A stretch of DNA of 25,861 nt from Chloroflexota bacterium (GCA_016210395.1 JACQUI010000048.1:1-25861), one strand, 5' to 3'; shown: positions 1 through 7,942, counted from the first letter of the stretch. Translations and numbers: made by a program. Notes: a model not told the origin generated them from the sequence alone.

Positions 1-27
1 GGGGCGCAAGCCTTGCGCCCCTACGGG
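1..27. repeat. Palindromic intergenic repeat (GGGCGCAAG hairpin family), cut by window edge
   Basis: A 10-nt arm GGGGCGCAAG (1-10) and its exact complement CTTGCGCCCC (12-21) flank one base, then CTACGGGG follows. The same 9-bp stem with a one-base loop recurs at 18794-18812, where it is preceded by GTA. The left part of this copy may lie outside the window. It is a dispersed repeat, not a gene. Confidence 0.7.
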
Positions 28-172
28 GACACCCCCAGCAGCCCCCGGCGAGGGCGCGGCCCTCCGCACACCCGCAAGGCGCAGACTATTTCGAGTGAAT
101 GACATTGGGACCCTCTGGTGACGCTGTGCCCCGCTTTCCGCTGCCGCACGGCGTAGGTTTGGGCGTGAAGGT

Positions 173-180
173 GGTATGAT
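173..180 (+). promoter_or_regulatory. Putative extended -10 promoter element
   Basis: TGGTATGAT (172-180) matches an extended -10 (TGnTATGAT). No good -35 hexamer lies at the right distance. Transcription would begin near 187, which leaves a short leader with the GGAGG at 203-207 before the dehydrogenase start. Confidence 0.4.
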
Positions 181-215
181 TCGCCTGATTGATTCATAGG
201 TTGGAGGAATGGACA

Positions 216-1289
216 GTGCGCACCTATCACGTCGTGACCATACCTGGCGACGGCATTGGGCCGGAGATCCTGGGGGCGGCCCTGCGCGTGCTGGAACGGG
301 TGCAGGAGCTTTCCGGGGAGTTCCGCCTGGAGTATGAGGAGCGGGAGGGGGGCGCCGCGTGCTACGAGAAGCACGGCGTCAACCTGTCCAAGGAGTCGCT
401 GGAGGCGTGCCGCACTGCCGACGCGGTGCTGAAGGCGCCCGTAGGCCTGCCGTCGGTGCGCTTCCCCGACGGCACGGAGGCGGGCTTGCTGGGAGGCGTC
501 CTGCGCAACGGGCTGGACCTGTACGCCAACGTGCGGCCTATCAAACTGTGGCCGGGCGTGGACGCGCCACTGAAAGCCAAGCCGGGCGAAATAGACTATG
601 TCATCGTGCGGGAGAACACGGAGGGACTGTACCTGTCTCGCGGCCTGGGGGTCGGCAACGACCAGGCTTTTTCGGACACGCTGCTCATGACGCGCAAGGG
701 AGTGGAGCGGGTGAGCCGGTTCGCATTCGAGCTGGCGCGCAAACGCCAGGGCAGCCCATCGGACGGGAAGCGCCGGGTCACGTGCGTGGACAAGAGCAAC
801 GTGCTGCGCAGCTTCTGGTTCTTCCGCCGCATCTTCCAGGAGATTGGGGAGCACTACCCGGATATTGAGAAGGACTTTCTCTACTCCGATGCGGCCGGCC
901 AGGACCTGGTGCGGCGGCCGTGGCGGTACGACGTGATGGTGATGGAGAACTTCCTGGGCGACCTGCTGAGCGACCTGGGCGGGGGGACTGTGGGAGGGCT
1001 GGGGATGTGCCCCAGCGGGAACATCGGCGACAGCGCCAACTACTTCGAGCCGATTCACGGCTCTGCGCCGGACATTGCAAGGAAGGGCGTGGCCAACCCG
1101 CTGTCGCAGGTGCTGGCGTCGGCGATGATGCTGGAGCATCTGGGGGAGGCGGCGGCGGCAAAGATGGTGCGGGACGCCGTGTGGGAAGCGCTGGTGTCCG
1201 AAGACATGGTCATCCAGGCCAACGGCCAGCCCCGTGGCGGGTCTGCCGCAGCGACCGAAGCCGTCCTGCGCCGGATACGGAAGGCGTAA
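216..1289 (+). CDS. NAD-dependent isocitrate/isopropylmalate dehydrogenase family protein
   Basis: Member of the beta-decarboxylating dehydrogenase family, which oxidises a 2-hydroxy acid such as isocitrate, 3-isopropylmalate, homoisocitrate or tartrate and then decarboxylates it in the cytosol. The 357-residue length fits the family. Visible motifs: IPGDGIGPE near the N-terminus (9-17), LDLYANVRP, RENTEGLYLSRG, the lysine-containing VDKSNVLR, the metal-binding NFLGDLLSDL, and the cofactor loop HGSAPDIA with ANP. The Asp in APDI favours NAD+ over NADP+ in this family. The RENTEG signature is closer to isocitrate or homoisocitrate enzymes than to LeuB (REL.GG), so the substrate is left open. 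GTG at 216 is chosen because GGAGG (203-207) lies 8 nt upstream; a TTG at 189 is in frame but has no such site. No leu or lysine-pathway partners are adjacent. Confidence 0.85.
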   Translation: MRTYHVVTIPGDGIGPEILGAALRVLERVQELSGEFRLEYEEREGGAACYEKHGVNLSKESLEACRTADAVLKAPVGLPSVRFPDGTEAGLLGGVLRNGLDLYANVRPIKLWPGVDAPLKAKPGEIDYVIVRENTEGLYLSRGLGVGNDQAFSDTLLMTRKGVERVSRFAFELARKRQGSPSDGKRRVTCVDKSNVLRSFWFFRRIFQEIGEHYPDIEKDFLYSDAAGQDLVRRPWRYDVMVMENFLGDLLSDLGGGTVGGLGMCPSGNIGDSANYFEPIHGSAPDIARKGVANPLSQVLASAMMLEHLGEAAAAKMVRDAVWEALVSEDMVIQANGQPRGGSAAATEAVLRRIRKA

Positions 1290-1326
1290 CAGAGGGTTGC
1301 CGCAGGTGGGCTGCTTGTCTTTCGGA

Positions 1327-1410
1327 CGCAACGAATTTCTGAAACAAGAGGTCTGTTCACAGTCTTTTCGTTGCGAGTTGTTGCTAAACAATAACAATGT
1401 TGTAACAGAC
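1327..1410. other. Nested inverted repeats downstream of the dehydrogenase gene
   Basis: CGCAACGA (1327-1334) is the exact complement of TCGTTGCG (1368-1375), and GTCTGTT (1351-1357) of AACAGAC (1404-1410). The two pairs interleave, so they cannot both form as simple hairpins. The region is AT-richer than the genes. It may hold a weak terminator or the remains of an old insertion; no T-run follows directly. Confidence 0.3.
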
Positions 1411-1455
1411 ACGTAAACGATCAGGCGGCGCGCTTACGGTTAGTGCAATTACGTA

Positions 1456-1486
1456 TTGACACCAACCTACGGGGTGCAGAGACAAT
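1456..1486 (+). promoter_or_regulatory. Putative promoter of the secreted protein gene
   Basis: A perfect TTGACA (-35) lies at 1456-1461. The best -10 is GACAAT at 1481-1486 (4 of 6 matches), 19 nt further on, which is longer than ideal. It precedes the GGAGGG ribosome binding site at 1506-1511. Confidence 0.4.
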
Positions 1487-1519
1487 GGGCTAGTGCTTGA
1501 ATGGTGGAGGGATGATGAG

Positions 1520-1981
1520 ATGAAGATTCTTGGGAAAGTGACAGCAGTGGTCGCCGCCGTCTTGATCGCCCTGGGCGTCGTGGGGCCGAGGATCGCAGGC
1601 GCATTCGAGCCCGTTGCCCCACGCGGGATTACAGGGCAGGAGCTGGAGTTCGGGCTGGAAGGCCCGGCGGCCAGCGCCGTAGAGTGTGGAGCATACTCGA
1701 TAGGATCGGCCTGGGGGCGCGTCGTAGACTACGGCAGCAATAACTTCTGCAACACCAGTGTGGCCAAGATACAGGCAGTGCGCTATCTGGAGTACGACGC
1801 TGGTGGGGTGTGGGAGATCGTCGCGTCCGACATGAGCGAGTGCGTCAACTGCAGCGGCCTTCAGGCTTTGGGCAGCGTGGCGGTAGGCAGGGAAGGGACC
1901 TACAGGACGAACACCGTGTACTGTGTTACCAACGGTGACATCACCTGCGGCGCGACGACCAAAAACTTCGTTGTCGGGTAA
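1520..1981 (+). CDS. Small secreted protein with six cysteines, unknown function
   Basis: I do not recognise this 153-residue protein. It starts MKILGKVTA followed by a hydrophobic run (AVVAAVLIALGVVG) and an AGA-FEP type cleavage site near residue 29, so a Sec signal peptide is likely and the mature part is exported. The mature part holds six cysteines (in ECG, FCN, ECVNCS, YCV and TCG contexts), enough for three disulfides. Aromatic and small residues suggest a compact beta fold. ATG at 1520 is chosen because GGAGGG (1506-1511) is 8 nt upstream and because it puts the lysine directly before the hydrophobic core; an upstream in-frame TTG at 1493 would add nine charged residues. It looks monocistronic: a promoter lies upstream and a strong terminator at 2104-2142 downstream. 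Confidence 0.7.
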   Translation: MKILGKVTAVVAAVLIALGVVGPRIAGAFEPVAPRGITGQELEFGLEGPAASAVECGAYSIGSAWGRVVDYGSNNFCNTSVAKIQAVRYLEYDAGGVWEIVASDMSECVNCSGLQALGSVAVGREGTYRTNTVYCVTNGDITCGATTKNFVVG

Positions 1982-2103
1982 GGACGGCGCCGGCGGACTA
2001 CGGCAGGCTGGCGCAAAAGGCTCATCATCCATTCTCCCAAGGATTGACGGGCCTTCCTCCTGACACGTTGGTTTCACCGGCCCGAACAAGGTAGCAGCCC
2101 GAC

Positions 2104-2142
2104 AAAGCAATGGCCCCCGCCACCGGCGGGGGCCATTGCTTT
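2104..2142. terminator. Strong bidirectional-type intrinsic terminator
   Basis: An 18-bp perfect stem (2104-2121 with 2125-2142) has a 3-nt ACC loop. The 5' arm begins with AAA and the 3' arm ends with TTT, the form of a terminator usable from both sides. It closes the secreted protein gene. The putative -35 of the next gene overlaps its 3' arm. Confidence 0.8.
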
Positions 2143-2163
2143 AGCCGCGAGCGCACGTATAAT
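2136..2163 (+). promoter_or_regulatory. Promoter of the threonine synthase-like gene
   Basis: A perfect TATAAT lies at 2158-2163. The -35 candidate TTGCTT (2136-2141), 16 nt upstream, is only a half match and sits in the terminator's 3' arm. The predicted leader to the ATG at 2198 is about 28 nt. Confidence 0.55.
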
Positions 2164-2197
2164 CAGCGGAGGTCAGGTAGGCGGTACAGGAGACACA

Positions 2198-3331
2198 ATG
2201 GCACACATACGGCTACGCTGCGTTGAATGTGGGGCTTCCCATCGGGCAGATGTGCGGGCACTGTACTGCAACACGTGCAAGTTGCCTCTGGAGGTGGAGT
2301 ACACGGGCGTCGGGGCGCTGTCGAGGTCAGGGCTTGGCGGCCTGTGGAGGCTTGGCGCGCCCGCGCCTGTGCACTCGCCAAGCCACGTTGTCTCCATGGG
2401 CGAAGGAATGACTGCCGTGGCGCTGTTGGAGAGGTCCGGCTTGTTGCTGGGGCTGGCCTCGCTGTTTGGGAAGCTGGAGTTCCAGTCGCCGACGGGGTCG
2501 TTCAAGGACAGAGGGACCACGGTGCTCATGTCCGCGCTCAAAGAGGCAGGGGTGGATGAGATCGTTGAGGACTCCTCCGGCAATGCGGGGGCGTCCATCG
2601 CGGCGTATGCGGCGCGGGCCGGCATCACGGCGCACATCTTCGCGCCGGCGTCGGCCCCGGCGCCCAAGGTGCAGCAGCTACGGGTGTACGGCGCGCACGT
2701 GCATCTCATCGAAGGCTCGCGGGAGGCAGCCACCCAGGCGGCCAAGGCGTTTGTGGAGCAGCGAGGGCTGGTGTACGCATCGCACAATCTCAGCCCCTTC
2801 TTTCTGGAGGGCACGAAGACCTTTGCCTATGAGCTGGTTGACCAGTTCCCGGAAGGGCTGCCTGACCACGTCGTGCTGCCTGTAGGGAACGGGTCGCTGC
2901 TGATCGGCGCCTGGATTGGGTTTCGAGAGCTACAGGCCAGCGGGCGCGTGAAGCGGCTGCCGAAACTGCACGCTGTCCAGGCCGAGGTGGTGCAGCCCAT
3001 TGCGGCGGCGTACATGGGGCGCCCGTGGCGTCCGCAGGCAGGCGCGCGGACCGCTGCGGGTGGCATCGCTGTGGCCCAGCCGCCCAGGCTGCGGCAGGCG
3101 CTGCGGGCGGTGCGTGAGACGGGTGGGGCGTGCGTGGCGGCCTCCGAGGAAGCGATCCTTCGTTGGCAACGGCTGCTGGCCAGGGAGGAGGGAGTCTACG
3201 CAGAGCCGACCTCTGCCGCCGCCTTTGCGGGGTTGGAGCTGCTGGCGCGCCAGGGAGTGATAGGCGCCAGGGATGTTGTGCTCGTGCCTGTCACGGGCAT
3301 GGGGCTGAAGGACATGGCGCCTGCGGAGTAG
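2198..3331 (+). CDS. thrC: Threonine synthase-like PLP-dependent enzyme
   Basis: A 377-residue fold-type II PLP enzyme. Threonine synthase converts O-phosphohomoserine to threonine and phosphate in the cytosol. An N-terminal zinc ribbon is visible (C8xxC11 and C24xxC27), as in many ThrC-like proteins. The PLP lysine is K103 in SPTGSFKDRG. The phosphate-binding loop SSGNAGAS (about 126-133) and the VPVGNGSLL glycine-rich stretch follow. The start has an AGGAG-type site just upstream and a TATAAT promoter. The gene stands alone: no homoserine dehydrogenase or kinase is adjacent, so related enzymes (threonine dehydratase-like, cysteate synthase-like) cannot be excluded. The PTGSFKDRG motif and the zinc ribbon favour ThrC. 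Confidence 0.8.
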   Translation: MAHIRLRCVECGASHRADVRALYCNTCKLPLEVEYTGVGALSRSGLGGLWRLGAPAPVHSPSHVVSMGEGMTAVALLERSGLLLGLASLFGKLEFQSPTGSFKDRGTTVLMSALKEAGVDEIVEDSSGNAGASIAAYAARAGITAHIFAPASAPAPKVQQLRVYGAHVHLIEGSREAATQAAKAFVEQRGLVYASHNLSPFFLEGTKTFAYELVDQFPEGLPDHVVLPVGNGSLLIGAWIGFRELQASGRVKRLPKLHAVQAEVVQPIAAAYMGRPWRPQAGARTAAGGIAVAQPPRLRQALRAVRETGGACVAASEEAILRWQRLLAREEGVYAEPTSAAAFAGLELLARQGVIGARDVVLVPVTGMGLKDMAPAE

Positions 3332-3380
3332 AGGGTGTTGACCAACTAAGGCTTTCGTCTTGCGGTGTAAAGGCCCCATT

Positions 3381-3548
3381 GTCATTCTGAGCGAGGTGGT
3401 CAATCAAGCGTTGCCCCGACAAGGCGATTGCCTCGCGAAGAATCTAAGGCCTGTGCCAATGAAGACAGGCCACCCTTGCAGAAAAGGGGTGCTGCAACGG
3501 CCTTCGCCTTGGATTCTTCGCCTGACTGCCTTCATGGCTCAGAATGAC
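3381..3548. repeat. Composite inverted-repeat element (GTCATTCTGAGC family)
   Basis: The outer arms are GTCATTCTGAGC (3381-3392) and GCTCAGAATGAC (3537-3548), a perfect 12-bp inverted pair. The inner arms are CGAAGAATC (3436-3444) and GATTCTTCG (3512-3520). A related half element recurs at 9441-9504 with GTCATTCT, AGCGAGGTGGTCAA and CCTCGCGAAGAATC. It fills the gap between the convergent threonine synthase-like and xer genes and could also stop transcription. Confidence 0.7.
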
Positions 3549-3573
3549 AGTGTGGAGTGTCTCTAGGACTTGC

Positions 3574-4611
3574 CTACTTCGAGGCCCTGGGGTGGGAGGC
3601 GAGGTAGACCTTGCGGGCCTGAGCGGGGCTGACGTGGGTGTACACCTGGGTCGTGCTGGGACTGGAGTGCCCAAGCAACTCCTGCACGATGCGCAGGTCG
3701 GCGCCGCCATCCAGCAGATGGGTGGCGAAGGAGTGGCGCAGCGTATGGGTGTGCACGTCTGAGGGCAGGTCCGCGCGCAGGGCGTACCGCTTGACGACAG
3801 CCTCAATGGAGCGCCGGGAGAGGCGTCCGCCGTAGCGGTTGAGGAACACCGCCTGGCCCGATGTCCGGCCGCGGAGCTTGGGGCGGGCGTCGTGCAGATA
3901 CCTGCCTATCGCTTGGATGCAGGGGCGCCCCATGGGCACGCTGCGCTCCTTGTTGCCCTTGCCGAGGACCCGCACGGTGCGCGTCGCCGTATCCAGGTCT
4001 CCGATGTCCAGGGCGGCCATCTCCGAGAGGCGCAGGCCTGAGCCGTACAGCAGCTCCAGCAGGGCAGAGTCCCGCAGCGCCAGCGCGGGGGACCGCACGC
4101 CGGCCTCGTCTTGCTGGGGCTGCTCCACCAGATCCTTGACTTCCTCGCGGTAGAGCACCTGGGGCAGGCGCTTGGCTTGCTTGGGGATGAAGTCCCGCAT
4201 GGCGGTCGAGCCGCGCGCCCAGAGAGGGGACGGCGGCGCAAGCCGCTGGGCGACAAGGTAGCGGAAGAAGGAGCGCAGGCCGGCCAGGTTGCGGGCGATG
4301 CTGCCTCTGACGTGGCCCCGGGCCTCGTTGGCCTTGCCGGGGTTGGTGGCGCGGGTGTTCATGAGCCAGGCGACGTAGCTGAGGAGGAGGCGACGGTACT
4401 CGCCGGCGACGGCCTGGGGGCCGTTGCGATTTAGGAAGGCGTTGAGACCGGCGATGGGGTCATCGCCGCCTAGACGCTCCTTTTCCAGGAACTGGAAGAA
4501 GGGGGCCAGGTCGGCGATGTAGTTGCGCACCGTAGCAGGGGACAGGTTGCGCTGCCCCTGGAGGTAAGTGCGGTAGGCGTCAATGAGGGGAGCGGATGGC
4601 TTCTCACTCAA
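3574..4611 (-). CDS. xerC: Tyrosine recombinase XerC/XerD
   Basis: Site-specific tyrosine recombinase that resolves chromosome dimers at dif by strand exchange through a 3'-phosphotyrosine. It has 345 residues. The N-terminal SAM-like core-binding domain is about 5-125 (LSPATVRNYIADL) and the catalytic domain about 150-340. All catalytic residues are visible: R194 (GSGLRLSE), K218, H289 and R292 (HTLRHSFATHLL), H315 (ELLGH) and Y324 (TQVYTHV). The start is a TTG with a GGGG-containing site about 10 nt upstream; the hepT stop lies 15 nt upstream, so it is probably the last gene of the dprA-topA-mntA-hepT-xer unit. The length is slightly above the usual ~300, mainly from an insertion at about 60-100. 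XerC versus XerD cannot be settled from one gene; an integrase role is less likely given the operon. Confidence 0.85.
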   Translation of the reverse strand: MSEKPSAPLIDAYRTYLQGQRNLSPATVRNYIADLAPFFQFLEKERLGGDDPIAGLNAFLNRNGPQAVAGEYRRLLLSYVAWLMNTRATNPGKANEARGHVRGSIARNLAGLRSFFRYLVAQRLAPPSPLWARGSTAMRDFIPKQAKRLPQVLYREEVKDLVEQPQQDEAGVRSPALALRDSALLELLYGSGLRLSEMAALDIGDLDTATRTVRVLGKGNKERSVPMGRPCIQAIGRYLHDARPKLRGRTSGQAVFLNRYGGRLSRRSIEAVVKRYALRADLPSDVHTHTLRHSFATHLLDGGADLRIVQELLGHSSPSTTQVYTHVSPAQARKVYLASHPRASK

Positions 4612-4626
4612 AGCTTCAGAACCCCT

Positions 4627-4983
4627 TCATCGCCCGTACCTTGTTTCCATGACTTCTTGGAGGAGCGGGGGCAACCCAGGCAGGTCTCTGGCAACGGTAT
4701 CCCACACGACGCGCAACTCCACTTGGTCATAACCGTGGATCAAGAAGTTGCGCATGGCCCGCATGTCAGCCCAGGGAACCCTAGGATGGGCGGATTGAAC
4801 ATCGGAAGGAATGTAACGCGGCGCTTCTCCAATTGTAATGAAGTTCCTAACCACGGCGTCTGCCACTTGGGGATTGCTGAGAAACTGCTCTCGGGTCATC
4901 CCGTGAGTGTAGGCGAGGATTCTTTCAATTGCCTCAAGGATGTGCCCGATCCTGAACACCCAATCCCGCGCCTCAGATGACAT
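4627..4983 (-). CDS. hepT: HepT-like ribonuclease toxin (DUF86)
   Basis: A 118-residue HepT/DUF86 protein, the toxin of MntA-HepT systems. The family's RX4HXY motif is intact: R78, H83 and Y85 in MRNFLIHGY. In characterised members R and H act in RNA cleavage, and the Tyr is AMPylated by the antitoxin MntA (established for the Shewanella pair). The conserved IGEA segment lies at 51-54. The start codon lies within the end of the upstream nucleotidyltransferase gene (11-nt overlap, 4973-4983), so translation is probably coupled. Base composition is more AT-rich than topA and dprA, suggesting acquisition. The toxin looks active because no key residue is lost. Confidence 0.9.
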   Translation of the reverse strand: MSSEARDWVFRIGHILEAIERILAYTHGMTREQFLSNPQVADAVVRNFITIGEAPRYIPSDVQSAHPRVPWADMRAMRNFLIHGYDQVELRVVWDTVARDLPGLPPLLQEVMETRYGR

Positions 4984-5719
4984 TCACGGCTTCCCCGTAG
5001 ATACGATCGCGCAACTCCTTTATGATAGCCCCTCGCATTACAAGATCCACCCGCGTTCCCAGGATTTCCTCAAGGTAGCGGTTCAGTCGAGCAAATCCGA
5101 AGAGGGTAACCCCATCGTCTAGGTCCACCATGACGTCTACATCGCTGTTCGGATGCCCCTCATCCCGCGCCACTGATCCGAACAGGGCAAGGGAAAGGAC
5201 GCCGAGCTTTCGCAGTTCCCTCTCGTGGGACTGAAGGAGCTTCATTATCCCGTCGCGCTGGGGCGCCTTTGGGCCTGAGCTTTCTTGTAGTTGTCTGGCT
5301 CCGTGTTCTGATAGCTCGGGGTCTCGTTCAACAGGCCTCGAAGCAGGGGCGTGAGCTATTGCAGGCTTTCCTACACTATGTTCCAGAGTCGCTGAAGAGA
5401 AGACGTTCACGGCTTCTCGATAGATTCGCGGCTGGAGCTCTTTATGGATCATTTTCCGCTCTGAGAGGTCTATCTCTGCGCCAAGCAACTCCTCCAGGTA
5501 CCGGTTCAGTCGGGCAAGACCGAATAGGGTGACGCCTTCCTCATACTCAGCCATGATGTCCACGTCGCTGTCGGGGCGAGCCTCGTCACGCACGACGGAA
5601 CCGAAGAGGGCAAGGGAGCGCACGCCGAGCTTCCTCAGGTCTGCTTCGTGGGCCCGCAGCAACTCGATGACGTCATCGCGGCGCAGGCACTTGGTCGTCG
5701 AATCGCGTTGCAGTTGCAT
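4973..5719 (-). CDS. mntA: Tandemly duplicated MntA-type nucleotidyltransferase antitoxin
   Basis: A 248-residue protein containing two complete minimal nucleotidyltransferase domains, whereas family members normally have one (about 100-150 residues). Copy 1 spans about 1-107 and copy 2 about 142-248. Both keep the catalytic set: copy 1 G40-S41, D52xD54 and D84; copy 2 G181-S182, D193xD195 and D225. Shared blocks include LALFGSV, SDVD, GVTLFG and ARLNRYLEE. The N-terminal QLQ of copy 1 (2-4) aligns with QLQ at 143-145, so the duplication unit begins at the start codon. A linker (about 108-141) joins them. The role inferred from the family is AMPylation of the adjacent HepT. The gene starts 33 nt after topA, with a purine-rich AGGGGGAG site next to the ATG. 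Confidence 0.88.
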   Translation of the reverse strand: MQLQRDSTTKCLRRDDVIELLRAHEADLRKLGVRSLALFGSVVRDEARPDSDVDIMAEYEEGVTLFGLARLNRYLEELLGAEIDLSERKMIHKELQPRIYREAVNVFSSATLEHSVGKPAIAHAPASRPVERDPELSEHGARQLQESSGPKAPQRDGIMKLLQSHERELRKLGVLSLALFGSVARDEGHPNSDVDVMVDLDDGVTLFGFARLNRYLEEILGTRVDLVMRGAIIKELRDRIYGEAVNVI

Positions 5720-5752
5720 TGCTCCCCCTTTCGGATCGCTTCCCCTATTGTC

Positions 5753-7939
5753 TCACACCTCCGCGTCAGACGTGGCGGCGTCGCTTTCAGCCTGAGCCTC
5801 CGTCGCTGGTTCGGCCAGAGGTTGGCGGATGCCGCAGGCGGTGCAGCGGGCGTTCTCCCTGCCGCTGGCGACCATGAGGCCGCCGCATTCCGGGCAGGGG
5901 GTGGGCAGTGGGCGCTGGTTGAGGGCGTATTTGCAGTTGGGGTACCTGGAGCAGCCGTAGAAGGTGCGCCCGCGCCCCTTGCGCTCCATGAGCACGCCCT
6001 CTTTGCACTCCGGGCACGTGACGCCTGTGGTCTTTTTCTGCAGCGACTTTTTGCCCCGGCATTCCGGGAAGCCTGAGCACGCCAGAAAGCGGCCAAACCT
6101 GCTGGTCTTGATAACCATGGGCTTGCCGCACAGCTCGCAGGTCTCGTTGGAAGGCTCCTCCACCTTGACGCGGGGCATGGCCTCGGCGGCCTCGCTGAGG
6201 GCCTTCTGGAAGGGGCCGTAGAACTCCCTGAGGACCGGGACCCACTCCTTGTCGCCCTGGGCGATCTCGTCCAGGTCTTCCTCCATTGTTGCGGTGAAGC
6301 CCACGTCTATGACGCTGGGGAAGTAGCTGATGAGCTGCCGCGCCACCACCTTGCCCAGCTCTGTGGGCTGGAACCGCCCCTGCTCCTTGGTGACGTACTG
6401 CCTGTCCTGGATGATGGAGAGGATAGGCGCGTAGGTGCTGGGCCGCCCGATGCCCTGCTCCTCCAGTGCGCGCACCAGCGTGGCGTCGTTGTAGCGGGGC
6501 GGCGGCTGGGTGAAGTGCTGCTCGGGCGTGATGCCCATGCAGTCCTGGGGGTCGCCGGTTTCCAGAGTCGGCAATGCCCTCTGCTGGTCGTCGTCGTCCG
6601 AGGAGTCGTCGCGGTCTTCCAGGTACAGGGTGCGGAAGCCGGGGAACTTGAGCACCGAGCCGGTGGCGCGGAAGAGGCAGGCCTTTGCGCCGGTGTTCGG
6701 CCCTTTGGCGTTGATGTCCACTCGGGTGGAGTCCGAAATGGCGTCTGCCATCTGGCTGGCCACCATGCGCTTCCAGACGAGGTCGTACAGGCGGAACTGA
6801 TCCGTGTTCAGGTGGCGGCGGATAGCGTCCGGCTCCCGCGCGACGGATGTCGGACGAATGGCCTCGTGGGCCTCCTGGGCGTTCTTGGCCTTGCGGGTGT
6901 AGACGCGGGGCGACTTTGGGGCGTACTCCGCGCCGAACTTCTGCCGCACGTAGGCAATGGTCTCTTGCAGGGCCTGGGATGAGACGGTTGTGGAGTCGGT
7001 GCGCATATAGGTGATGAGGCCGACTGCGTCCTCCGGCCCCAGGGGCAGGCCCTCGTAGAGCTGCTGGGCGATCTGCATGGTCTTGCGCGCGGGGAAGCGC
7101 AGCTTGCGCCATGCCTCCTGCTGCAGGGTGCTGGTGGTGAAGGGGGCGGCGGGACGGGCGCGGACCTCGCGCTTTTCCACTCCCGCGACTACATAGGCTG
7201 CGTCCTTGAGGGCAGCCAGCACCTGTTCCGAGGTCTGCTGGTCCGGCAGGTCCAGGCCCTTCTTGTCGCCGGCAAAGCCGACGAGCTTTGCGGTGTACTG
7301 GACGGCTTTGCCGCCCTTTGGCGGGCGGTGCGGCTGGAGGAGCGCTTCGATGCTCCAGTACTCCTGGGCCTTGAAGGCTTCGATCTCCTGCTCACGCTCA
7401 ACGACGAGGCGCAGCGCGATAGACTGGACGCGGCCTGCGGAGAGGCCCATCTTGCGCCCGCCGCTGACCTTCTTCCAGAGCAGCGGGCTGAGCTCGTAGC
7501 CCACCAGCCGGTCCAGGATGCGGCGGGCCTGCTGGGCGTTGACCAGCTTCATATCAATGTCACGGGGGTGCTGGAACGCCTCCTGGATGGCGGCCTGTGT
7601 GATCTCGTGGAAGACGACGCGCTGAGGGTGCTTGCGCTTCCAGCCGGCGGCCTCCACCAGGTGCCAGGAGATGGCCTCGCCCTCGCGGTCGGGGTCGGTA
7701 GCCTGGTAGATGTTCTCGGCGTCCTTGGACGCGCTGCGCAGCTCGGTCATCACCTTCTTCTTGTTGTCTACGACCTCGTAGGCGGGCGCAAAGTCGTCCT
7801 CGACATCAACGCCCATGACGCTGCTGGGCAGGTCGCGCACGTGGCCCATAGAGGCGATGACTTGATAGGAGTCGCCAAGGAAGCGTCCAACGGTGCGCGC
7901 CTTGGCTGGGGATTCAACAACAACCAGGTTTTTTGCCAT
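5753..7939 (-). CDS. topA: DNA topoisomerase I
   Basis: Type IA topoisomerase that relaxes negative supercoils by a transient 5'-phosphotyrosine break. It has 728 residues. The N-terminal Toprim domain (E9 in VVESPAKA, D82xD84xE86 in ATDPDREGE) is followed by the catalytic domain with Y311 in ITYMRTDST. Other family blocks are SAGRVQS (168-173) and ERPSTYA-like GRPSTYAPI. The C-terminus carries three Cys4 zinc ribbons: about 601-630, 642-670 and 682-703. The acidic, Ala-rich tail (QAESDAATSDAEV) is non-conserved. The ATG lies 3 nt after the dprA stop, so the genes are translationally linked. It is the core gene of the minus-strand DNA-maintenance cluster. Confidence 0.97.
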   Translation of the reverse strand: MAKNLVVVESPAKARTVGRFLGDSYQVIASMGHVRDLPSSVMGVDVEDDFAPAYEVVDNKKKVMTELRSASKDAENIYQATDPDREGEAISWHLVEAAGWKRKHPQRVVFHEITQAAIQEAFQHPRDIDMKLVNAQQARRILDRLVGYELSPLLWKKVSGGRKMGLSAGRVQSIALRLVVEREQEIEAFKAQEYWSIEALLQPHRPPKGGKAVQYTAKLVGFAGDKKGLDLPDQQTSEQVLAALKDAAYVVAGVEKREVRARPAAPFTTSTLQQEAWRKLRFPARKTMQIAQQLYEGLPLGPEDAVGLITYMRTDSTTVSSQALQETIAYVRQKFGAEYAPKSPRVYTRKAKNAQEAHEAIRPTSVAREPDAIRRHLNTDQFRLYDLVWKRMVASQMADAISDSTRVDINAKGPNTGAKACLFRATGSVLKFPGFRTLYLEDRDDSSDDDDQQRALPTLETGDPQDCMGITPEQHFTQPPPRYNDATLVRALEEQGIGRPSTYAPILSIIQDRQYVTKEQGRFQPTELGKVVARQLISYFPSVIDVGFTATMEEDLDEIAQGDKEWVPVLREFYGPFQKALSEAAEAMPRVKVEEPSNETCELCGKPMVIKTSRFGRFLACSGFPECRGKKSLQKKTTGVTCPECKEGVLMERKGRGRTFYGCSRYPNCKYALNQRPLPTPCPECGGLMVASGRENARCTACGIRQPLAEPATEAQAESDAATSDAEV

Positions 7940-7942
7940 GAT

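Noticed and set aside
21..1412. 463-codon open frame antisense to the dehydrogenase gene
   Set aside because: Opposite a conserved enzyme; the translation is Pro/Arg/His-rich without motifs.
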